From contig CM046296.1 of assembly GCA_025267735.1 (NCBI GenBank), positions 22,532,464 through 22,596,463 on the forward strand: a stretch of DNA of 64,000 nucleotides. The letters are read 5' to 3'. Below the pieces are notes generated by a model that ran no database searches, was not told the origin of the DNA, and worked only from the letters and a program-made list of their open reading frames with translations. The position numbers were made by a program, and so were the translations under genes. Every line of letters starts with the position of its first letter. Position 1 is the first letter of the stretch. This DNA comes from Mactra quadrangularis. Lineage: Eukaryota > Mollusca > Bivalvia > Venerida > Mactridae. This document shows positions 55,128 through 64,000 of this stretch, in pieces.

Positions 55128-55981
55128 GGGAGCCGAACAAAAGGTCCCATGTCATTTTTGACGGGTGGACAAAAGGACCCATGTTGTTTTGCTACCCTGG
55201 ACAAAAAGTCCCATCTCAGTTTGAAAGGGGTGGACAAAATGTCCCATCTCAGTTTGAAAGAGGTGGACAAAATGTCCCATCTCAGTTTGAAAGGGGTGGA
55301 CAAAAGGTCCCATCTCTTCTCTGTTTGGTCACATATTTTATATGACTAATACAAGTAACAAAGTTATGATTTGTACTCAATGATCACACTAAACTTGTTT
55401 AACTTTTATACTATTCATTTTAAATAAATTAAATGTTGCAGTCAAACTGATCAAATAACTACTGAAAATGTTATTGTTTGTCACAACAAACGAAACCAAA
55501 CAAAGCTAGATGAAAATCAATTAAGATCCATTTCAACAAGATAAGTGGTAATTACCAGGAATTGGCAATCATTTATGCTTATTATGAATTAAACAAATTT
55601 ATCAGCTTTAAAAAATCATCTAAAGCCATCTTGATAAGATAGAAGTTGTTATTACAACAATTAAAATTAATTGATAGATGGAGACAGTTCACCTATTACT
55701 AGGACAAAATATAACAATAAAAATGTTTAATTATAACAGTCTGCATTATATGATAATAGAATTTATTGATCACTTAACAATGGGACTTAAATGAATGAGG
55801 ACCTTATCATCACATTAGTCAAGTTGAGATGAGACCAGTAGTCCAGCCTGTAAAATTGACATGGGACCATTTGTCAACCCCTGTCTAACTTAGATGGGAC
55901 CTGTTCAGGGTGGCAAAACTACATGGGACTTTTTGTCCACAACTGTCAAAAATGACATGGGACTTTTTTGTCCTACAATCA
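55128..55981. mobile_element. 854-bp element with mirrored, repeat-rich ends
   Basis: The left end (55128-55315) consists of about six 32-34-bp units around TGGACAAAAGGTCCCATCTC. The right end (55845-55975) has the reverse complement (GACATGGGACTTTTTGTCC). The core of about 530 bp is AT-rich. CTTATAAA flanks both sides (55120-55127, 55982-55989), a probable 8-bp duplication. No coding frame. Confidence 0.8.
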
Positions 55982-56334
55982 CTTATAAAATATAATAAAT
56001 GAGGAAAGATGTATATTATATACACAAACTTGGGTGGACTGGGACCATGCCAGACTCCGTCAAGAAAAGCCTATTCTAATCTATTAAACAGGGAATGTAT
56101 TTAGACATTAGATTATCAATGAGAATATATTTTGATTATAATACATCAATCCAGATCCATAAAGTTATAATATTAATAGATCAGCACAAAACTAGTAATC
56201 TTCCTTCTCTATTTACAAATAGACTTGATTGCACATCAATACAGACTAGCCAAATCATTGACTTTATTTATAAAAACAGAATATGGCAAAATAGAGTAAA
56301 GATATCACAGAATTATTGTTCTTATGCAGTATTA

Positions 56335-56546
56335 GGCCACAACAAATTGATCATATGTTCTATGGATTCCCTCGCACCTTAATTTTGACGGTTTTTACAA
56401 AAAATATTTTTATTTCCTCGCTCACTCATAAAATTTTTGCCTAACCGCTATTTAAAGCAAGTGAATAAAGGTTGTTTTTTTTTCGCTCGCTCGCCCCATT
56501 TTTTTTCTAGAAAAATCCTAGAACATATGATCAACTTGTTGTGGCC
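56335..56546. mobile_element. Harbinger-like MITE with TTA target duplication
   Basis: 212 bp with about 33-bp inverted ends (GGCCACAACAAATTGATCAT / ATGATCAACTTGTTGTGGCC) and TTA on both sides (56332-56334, 56547-56549). A 3-bp TTA duplication and GGCC ends fit PIF/Harbinger. The interior has CTCGCTCACTC / CGCTCGCTCGCC. Confidence 0.85.
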
Positions 56547-56920
56547 TTAGTGTATAAAGCTATAACTGGGAGATTAAAACTACATATATTTCTTTGTACT
56601 TTGTACATAACATGATTGGACTCAAATTTATATGACCACAGTGGAAAGAATATTTAAAAACAAATCTGTTGCTGCAATTTAATGCACATGGATGATTATT
56701 ATATCAGACTAATGATATATATTTTGAAAGGCACTGTATTAAAATATGTATTAAATATACATGTTTATATACATATTCAGCCGTAAAAGCCGACCTGCAG
56801 CTTTAAAGTAAATACATTTTCAGTGATTACCGATACCTCCATTTACGATAATCTCTCAACAGTGACTTTACTTAATTAAGCGACATTTACTTTCATATGT
56901 AAACGACCCACAATACAACA

Positions 56921-57238
56921 GGTCCGCCTGGCTAGATCAGTTGGTAGCACGCAAGTCTACTGATCGAGGGGTTGTGGGTTCGATTCCCGGGCGGGGCATA
57001 CTTTCATGGAGCTTGGTCATGAAATTATTTCTACGGCCATTCTCCCTCTACTAATGATTTTTAATTATGTAGGGCAGTTGTCAGTCACTGATGAAAGTAT
57101 GCGCTTAGTAGTTGGTTAACAGCTAAATCCAGAGATTAAGCCTTTCTAGGAGGAGTGAGTAGGCTGACTGACCGCCGTTATATGACCTATTAAAAGTGTT
57201 GCTACGGCGTTAAACCCAACAAAAACAAACAAACAAAA
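56921..57238 (+). mobile_element. Complete tRNA-headed SINE (family A) with 13-bp target duplication
   Basis: It starts with a tRNA-like head (GGCTAGATCAGTTGGTAGCA as A box, GGTTCGATTCC as B box), followed by a body of about 200 bp and a tail ending GTTGCTACGGCGTTAAACCC and an A-rich AAACAAAC run. The 13-bp duplication CACAATACAACAG stands at 56909-56921 and again at 57239-57251. This is the reference copy for family A here. Confidence 0.92.
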
Positions 57239-57334
57239 CACAATACAACAGCCACCTCTTTATAACAAACAATATTTCAATGTATTTAATAGACAATTCA
57301 CCAGCACCATAAATATGAGTATTAGTTCAAAAAT

Positions 57335-57608
57335 AACAAGTAAATCTGTGAGCTAATGCTCACTAGTGATACCCCGCCAAAATCTAAAAATATGCGACAA
57401 ACAGGAAGTAGATGAGCAAGGAGCATGAAATCGCTTTACACCACATGGGACTATGGGATGAAGCAATATGCAAAGTATTAGGCTGCTGCATGTTATAGTT
57501 GCTGAGAAAACTGCGACGGAAATTTTGTAACGGACGGATGGACGGACACACGGACAAGGGTAAAACAGTATACCCCCCTCTTCTTCGAAGCGGGGGTATA
57601 ATAATTAC
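57335..57608. repeat. Dispersed repeat ending in a GGGGGTATA hairpin, copy 1
   Basis: It starts AACAAGTAAATCTGTGAGCT and contains AGATGAGCAAGGAGCATGAA, a GGACGGATGGACGGACAC run and the hairpin TATACCCCC...GGGGGTATA. About 90% identical to the copy at 63274. Confidence 0.88.
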
Positions 57609-57730
57609 ATTATAATACAAATATTTTAAAACATATAACTACATAGTTGTAATTTTTACCATAGTACATGATCTTTGTGAACTCATAGTAAAGTCACTTG
57701 TAAAATATTAGTGAGACATATTATTATTAT

Positions 57731-57801
57731 CATTCTCGTACCCCGAGGTTATCAAGATTCTCACACTATCAAGAATCCTACTAGACTCTTGGTACGAGAG
57801 T
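57731..57801. mobile_element. 71-bp relative of the CATTCTCG insert
   Basis: CATTCTCGTACCCCGAGG at the left and CTTGGTACGAGAGT at the right form an inverted pair, with CCTACTAGACTCTTGG near the end. The flanks TATTATTAT and AAATATTAT match 7 of 9. Confidence 0.7.
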
Positions 57802-59499
57802 AAATATTATGCTATACACACTGGCATCTCTTTGGATTAATTCAAAACTGCTTAAACCCTATTTCTGTAACTTTTAAGGATGACTAAACACCAAACCTAA
57901 TCTATTCAAAAAATTGTATTCATGTTTGCTTTTGTCATTTAGTTATACTTGACTTATTTTATTAAAAAAATCTTTTTCCTCCCTTTTCTAAAATAAAGAA
58001 ATTTGAAAACCTTGAGTCTATACAGCAAATGTCTAAACCATAAGCTCATTTTTGACCTCACAGTTCATGTACCAGAGTAAATAAATACAACTAAAGTATG
58101 ACAGCTTTGTTCAATACACAACACTAACTAATAAATGCCTCGAAGTTCTTAAATAATTTACATCACAAAGCTAATGACTATAAAATAATACACATCACAA
58201 GTTTTTATAAGGTAAGATCTGAAAATATAGCTAGAAAATTACCCAGAGATGAAAGCAAAATGTTTTTAAATATACATGTACTCTTTTTTATCCACAGGTA
58301 CAAATCATTTAATTATGCAATTTGTAACAATTCAGACCCCTGTATTTATGATATAACAATACCATTGATAGCTAGTAACAGTATGGACCAATGAGAGCAT
58401 GCCTGAACAATGTGATAATGTTAGTCTTGTAACCCACAGGAGTTTGATATCATAAAGATAGTTGTATTTTAGCTTTCATAGAGAATAGACACTTATAGAC
58501 AATTATCTGTAATGTAACTTAGTTAAATATGTTTAATAAGGATTTGACAAAACTAGAACAATGGGTTAGTTTCTATGTGCGGAGAGTAGTTTGACACAGA
58601 AAGTGGTACAAATAAGGATGAAGTATACTTCATACATGTACACTTGAATAATATCAAACATATTATGCAGTTATACAAAATAAAGCTCTATATAGTGAAT
58701 TTACAAGCAAGGGTAGAAATATATACAACATGAAATTTCAATAAGTGACAACTGTCAGTTATATTCTCAAGCATATTCTTTAAATAGCTAGGTTCAATAA
58801 TTAGATCAAATATACAGAGTTTACCCATACTTTTCAAAGTTGATTGGTCACATTCAATCTAATAAAACATTTTTAGAAATCTTTTTATTTGGCTGAAAAT
58901 CAACCTAAGTGTCATCACACTTATCTATATAAATACATGTATCTTCATTTAAAAAAGATATTTGATGAAACGTTTATTATCCTTACAGAGGAATTCTAAG
59001 ATAAAATCCAAGGATTCCAATTGATAGAACCTACTTTCTAATTGGATCCCCTCGACTTTATCAAGAAAGATAGCTGACAAATATCCCTAATTGACAAATC
59101 ATAAGAAAAAGTATTTAGTAGTGCAATAAATTTTTTTACTCTTTTCCACCCAAGCTATCCAGCAATTTGTGAAAATGGAATGTTAATTTTTATATCAAGA
59201 TACTGGAAATAACTAAGGCTCTCGCAACAAACCAGTTGCCAACCTTGAATGTTCAGATAATACCACTCACCTCTGTCAGGTATATAATAATGAAGATTAT
59301 CAATTAATAATTTATTTTGATCTTTCAAGAGACTAGATATAATAAGGTACAGACGACCAGATGACAGCAGAATACTACAACAAAGCTACTATAGAATTCT
59401 TAAAGAAATGATTTCAATAGAAATGAGCAGTACGACAATTTATGATGAATGCTTAAGTTTTGAAAAGCATTTCAGATTTATACATGCTTTTCAATTCTT

Positions 59500-59890
59500 T
59501 GCTGAAGTTCAAAAGCAAATCCTTTGCACATGTTCCAATAATAAGATTTTTGCACAAGCCTAAAAAGCAAACTATCGGCAAAGATCATAAACAGTAAATC
59601 TTTGTACGATTCAATTGATATAATTATGTCTATCTTACACAAGATACATAGATTTTAAATCCAAACCAAAATTGCCAATTATTTGCACAAGTCCTAAAAG
59701 CTCATTCTTTGCAAAAAAAACCCCAAAAAACAACAACAAAAAACAAACAAACAAATTCATTGCAAGCTCTGAAAGAAAATTCTATGCACAAGTCAAGAAA
59801 ATAATGACCCTTGCACAAGTCCAAAGAGCAAATTCCTGACACAAGCTCAAAAGCAAATTCCTTACACAAGCTCAAGAAGCAAAATTCTCA
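59500..59890. repeat. Diverged short tandem repeats (TTGCACAAGTCCAAAAGCAA)
   Basis: At least eight loose copies of a unit of about 25-30 bp built on GCACAAGTCC(T)AAAAGCAAATTC, with an intervening A-rich run. Possibly part of a 3' UTR of the minus-strand gene. Confidence 0.6.
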
Positions 59891-60333
59891 AGCTCCTGTT
59901 TATCAGTATAGAGTAGCTTTTCAGCCAATGGAATGTGCTAGTAGAATCCATTGTGATACATGAATTAAGTTAATTTAATCATTTAATATTCTCACATGAT
60001 CATAGGAGGAAGTTGATAATTGTCTAAATCATGAAATTTCTGATTTCCATGATTTTCAGCTGCTTTTACATAGAAGAGGAAACCTTTTTTAGTGAAACAA
60101 ATCCTGAATATCAGGACTAGTTCTGAAAACTTTCCTCCATGAATGCAAAACGCTAAATTTTGCTTGATATAAAAAAAAGTTAATTGTAGCATGATGTGAA
60201 GTCCCATATATCATCTTAATTATCATTCAATTTTATGCATGGCAATTAATAATTCATTATTTTTTTATTGTAAATTTCTGTGTTTAGATGCATGAATGAA
60301 AATAATAGTTGAGACATGCAAAGATATTTTGAA

Positions 60334-60416
60334 CTAGGCTTCTGGGTTATCTAATGAATTGCAATGACCATTTGAGATTTCATCTTCTAATATTTGAACT
60401 TGTTTTCTTAATTTAT
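60334..60416 (-). CDS. Probable terminal exon of an unidentified minus-strand gene (a)
   Basis: An acceptor (TTTTTCAG at 60424-60417) is followed by two bases and 26 codons, then TAG. The peptide reads KLRKQVQILEDEISNGHCNS and ends in SLDNPEA. The first half looks like a short coiled coil with heptad Leu/Val/Ile spacing. The rest of the gene lies to the right, possibly beyond the window. I do not recognise it. The phase is the same as that of the exon at 63105-63226. Confidence 0.45.
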
Positions 60417-60572
60417 CTGAAAAATAATAGAGAAAAAATATATTAAATAAACTAGCTAAAAGGTAAATTTTATGATATAAGTAAAATTTGTAAGTACAGA
60501 GGACAGCTGAATAGAAAATATTCATTGAATACTTTAAAAAGTAAGAATGGTTTAAAGACTTCTCTTGGTGTA

Positions 60573-60944
60573 CAGAAACCACCAAAAGTTTGGAGACAAA
60601 AAAAAATATTTACGACAATTCTTGAATTATTTTTGTAGAATCGTTATTTTAATATATTCAAGTATGGGTTGTGTTAAATAATAACAAATTTCATTAATGC
60701 AACACATCTATTAGTTTTAGCATCTGACATCCTAAAACCTACAAAACAATGTTTATTGTAAATATTTTCCATAAATTAGCTTTCAAAATATGCTATTTTT
60801 GTAGTCTCAATTTTAATCCTAATGATAACCAAAACATAAAGTAAAACTATAAAGCATTTACAAATAAACAGTCATCAATTTTAGATAAAAGTTATTCAGT
60901 TGGCCTACAAAATGAAAATGTCTCCAAACTTTTGGTGGGTACTG
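60573..60944. mobile_element. Tc1/mariner-type MITE, copy 3
   Basis: A 372-bp element with ends CAGAAACCACCAAAAGTTTG and CCAAACTTTTGGTGGGTACT, and a TA at the left (60571-60572). The interior is the reverse complement of the 7420 copy. Confidence 0.88.
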
Positions 60945-62847
60945 AAAATAAAGGCATAGACATGAATAAAATGAAAGTTTAGGACAGAATCATTTACATG
61001 TGATATGTTCGCAAGTAAATGATTTGTACACTGTTCTTTAAACCTTTATCGCTATCTGAGGAGATTCCTAATATAAATCATTAACTATGAATGGTAGCAG
61101 ATTAAAAATATCATCCCCATTTATACCAGACCTGGCGAAGTAGTACCAAACTACTATAGAACTACGATTGTTTATTCATTTGAAACAACAAATCAATTTT
61201 GTAAATATGGCAGATTCTTGAACTTTTATTTTGGACTCATACTGTTTTGGGGGAACACAAAAGTTCTAAATATTATAGTACTGTTTCAATGCATTGCATT
61301 CTTACAGAAAGTAATTGTTCAGTACTATCCATCGCTGTATATGATCTATTTTTATGTAAATCGATAATAATAGAAAATTCAAAAATATTCATCCATCCCT
61401 AATTTTGACAGACTTATTTTGTTAGTTTGGCAAGCCAAGTTAAAAGTTCACCAATACAAGTGTGCAGATATAAAAGGATGTGTAAGGTTGTTAGTGAAAA
61501 GTAGAATTAAATGGTTAACACATGTGCCAGGAACATGTTTGGTTCAGGTGGAAGATCAGGGCGAAAGAACAACAGCTCCAAATTTGTAGCAAATATTGAG
61601 GGCTGAACAAAACACAATTGTAACTCCATTTGAAAATAAAGTTTTGCTCAGCCCTAATTTGATGTAAAGCTAAACCATGCTAATTTCTATAAACCAAACC
61701 CTAGGGCAGCAGACTTCAAGCACTGATACATAAGAATACTATTTTAAATCAAATCAATCCTACCCATGTTATAATAAAGCTCCAGACATTCAGAGGGAGC
61801 TGGTAATTGTAGAAGTTACTGTAAAAATATAAAGGTGTTTGTCTTTAATTACTGTCACATAAAAATAAAATGTTGCCTTAATCAGGTTAACATTAGGCCA
61901 TGCCATATCAAACTTTTGTTAAGCTTCTGCGTGCGCGTAGGTTTAAGAGTCCTTAATCAAAATAAAAAACAAAATTGTAGGTAAAATTTTCATAATTCCG
62001 ATATTCCGGGATTCGATACGACTTTAATTCAGGGAAAATTGTGTTCGGCAACGACATTATTCATCGTAAGCAATTTATCATATCCGCGTCATTAATACAA
62101 TATACATTGTATATTTTAAGTAAAAAAAAACTAGTCATTCTATATTAAATTCAGACCATTGTTTCATATTATTAGGATTTTATTCCATTGAAAAGATATA
62201 TATAATGCATTGTTTTTTGCCGAAAAAATATTTGTGTTTTCGTTTTCGGTTTGAGTGTTTTTGTGAATAGGTACCTAGGTTTGTCAAATTTGAGTTGACG
62301 CTTAACAGAATTCCAATTTGGAATGGCCTTATCAATCAACCTTTTTCATTTATTTACCAACTCATCAAACAAGCTTTTTTGGAGCTATTTCTAAACCAGT
62401 ACAAAGAGTCGGCACCCTATTTCTATACAAAAGAAACCCAACAAAGGTATTGTACGTAAATGTTTTGATCATCTGTAGGGTTAGATAAGTTATCATATGT
62501 GATTAGTTTTCAATAAACTATACCTGGAATTCAAATATTTAGGTTTTTCCCTGCGATAAAAACTAAACATTCACCATTGCAATGAAAATATGTGTACCAT
62601 ATAAAGAACAATAGGATTTAATCTGCATTTCATGCTTTTCATGTGAAAACACATAGTACAATCTGCGCATGGACGGAAAACCCAAATTTGAGTTCCGAAT
62701 TAGCTCTGTTCTATTCAATTTTAGAATAAAATAAGGCTAAATGATTGTGAAATGTTGAAACTAAAGAAAAAACAAAAAGTGTATTAAACAAAAAACTAGT
62801 GCATGATAAGGAAATACAAAATTTTAATGTATGTGTATGTTCTGGGT

Positions 62848-62902
62848 CATTCTCGTATTATATTAGTATTGAGAATCTTACTAGACTCTGGGAACGAGAA
62901 TG
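62848..62902. mobile_element. 55-bp CATTCTCG...CGAGAATG insert with 9-bp duplication
   Basis: It begins CATTCTCGTA and ends GGAACGAGAATG, flanked by GTTCTGGGT at 62839-62847 and 62903-62911. It shares TACTAGACTCT with the copy at 57731. Confidence 0.8.
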
Positions 62903-63104
62903 GTTCTGGGTAAAATTATCACTCAAATGGTGATTTGTGAAATTCATCGTGATTGATATAAAATCTACAGTGGTTAAGGAAAGTCTGGAGTGGTTTGTGA
63001 AAATCTTTGATGTAATGAAAGAATTTAGGGGGGAGGGGTTTAAGGTAACTTTATTGGGGTCGTTATACCAGAGAAAGAACTACTGAGATAAGGTCCAGAT
63101 GATT

Positions 63105-63226
63105 TCACTGAATGGAATATTTTTTGCCTGCTAAATATGGATCAGCTTCAGATAATGACTCATATGAATCTTGATGTGGTATACTTCCATTGTGTTCACT
63201 TTGTGTGACAGGTTTTAACACTTCAG
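63105..63226 (-). CDS. Probable terminal exon of an unidentified minus-strand gene (b)
   Basis: An acceptor with a pyrimidine-rich tract (TTTTACCTTATCATACAG) precedes two bases and 39 codons ending in TGA. The peptide is hydrophilic (SYESLSEADPYLAGKKYSIQ at the end) and looks like a cytoplasmic C-terminal tail with Ser/Tyr residues. Upstream exons are not visible in the remaining 0.8 kb. It enters in the same intron phase as the exon at 60334, so the two may be alternative last exons of one gene. The product is unknown. Confidence 0.4.
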
Positions 63227-63273
63227 CTGTATGATAAGGTAAAATAATCATACATATACAAAGAAACATAAAA

Positions 63274-63565
63274 AACAAGTAAATCTGTGAGCTAATGCTC
63301 ACTAGTGATACCCCCGCCAAAATCTAAAAATATGCGACAAACAGGAAGTAGATGAGCGAGGAGCATGAAATCGCTTTACACCACATGGGACTATAGGATG
63401 AAGCAATATGCAAAGTTTCAGGCTGCTGCATGGTATAGTTGCTGAGAAAACTGTGACGGAAATTTTGTAACGGACGGATGGACGGACGGACGCACACACG
63501 CACGCACGCACGGACAAGGGTAAAACAGTATACCCCCTCTTCTTCGAAGCGGGGGTATAATAATT
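63274..63565. repeat. Dispersed repeat ending in a GGGGGTATA hairpin, copy 2
   Basis: The same as 57335-57608, with an expanded GACG/CACG microsatellite (63475-63520). ATACCCCCGC near the left end is mirrored by GCGGGGGTAT at the right. Confidence 0.88.
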
Positions 63566-64000
63566 ATTTACATAAATTCACAGGCGACTGGCAAGGTCCC
63601 AATTCAAAAACACAGAATATTTAAGACAAGCAACATTAATAATATGTGCAATTTGATTCTTTTCTATATTTTGCTGGCACTGGCATTCAACAAAAATCAA
63701 GCTTTGTTTCAGTTCTGAAGATTATGTGACTATACACCCTAAATGATATTACACAATTTATAGACATTTTTTCACCTAATTTTTTATCTAATTAACTTAA
63801 ACTTCACGCATATTCTATCACTAGTATAGTTCAAACAACGGGCCTCCACTTTACAATTAATTTGTCCGTTGAATGTTTATTTAAGCGACAAATTTGCAAT
63901 AAGCGCAAAGGATTTGGTACAAAAACATTGTAAGTATGACAATGTTATAATCAGAACAGCCTATTATCCCTCCTGCCAGAGTTTTGATGAAAAATTGCAA

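Larger units (their letters stand above)
57252..60333. other. Anonymous, possibly a minus-strand 3' UTR
   Basis: AT-rich sequence between the SINE and the exon ending at 60334. It contains the repeat at 57335, the insert at 57731 and the tandem units at 59500. If the exon at 60334 is real, part of this is its 3' UTR; no polyadenylation site could be singled out. Confidence 0.4.

Noticed and set aside
56921..57000. Possible tRNA gene
   Set aside because: The A and B boxes are there, but it continues into a SINE body and tail with a 13-bp target duplication, so it is a SINE head.

Overview
The window reads as an AT-rich, intron-rich animal genome, most likely a mollusc and probably a bivalve. 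The reasons are long introns with GT-AG borders, tRNA-headed SINEs whose 3' tail carries a GTTTAACGCC-type motif, many small DNA-transposon relics (hAT-, Tc1- and Harbinger-like), degraded non-LTR retrotransposons, and dispersed repeats with GACGGACGG runs that end in a GGGGTATA hairpin. The species call is inference. I see no bacterial or viral gene.

Two real genes sit head to head in the middle. On the minus strand (20646-29996, 11 coding exons, reading frame closed across every junction, about 783 codons) is a protein with three CCCH zinc fingers, an RWD-like segment, an acidic linker with CxxC zinc ribbons, and a CHY-type zinc finger. On the plus strand (32641-53285, 23 coding exons, about 1362 codons plus an unresolved first exon) is a RecQ-family helicase that I recognise as BLM: an acidic N-terminus with a BDHCT-like box, the complete helicase core ([33 protein letters not shown]), a zinc-binding and winged-helix RQC, an HRDC domain and a conserved C-terminal tail. 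Their start regions are about 1.5-2.5 kb apart, and the interval holds two palindromic structures.

The left arm (1-20.6 kb) has no convincing resident gene. It holds SINEs, a Tc1-type MITE interrupted by a hAT-type MITE with a perfect 8-bp target duplication, two broken LINE reverse transcriptase genes, a tandem satellite of about 68-69 bp, and a broken Tc1-like transposon. Beside the satellite lies a stray copy of the last exon of the CHY zinc-finger gene, in inverted orientation, with its splice acceptor.

The right arm (53.3-64 kb) holds the BLM 3' UTR, an 854-bp element with mirrored repeat-rich ends, a Harbinger-like MITE, one complete SINE with a 13-bp target duplication, and two probable terminal exons of an unidentified minus-strand gene (60334-60416 and 63105-63226) whose upstream part lies outside the window.

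The introns of both genes are loaded with small non-autonomous elements. Several families occur in both genes or repeatedly within BLM, and a 361-bp pentanucleotide microsatellite lies 46 bp upstream of a BLM exon.
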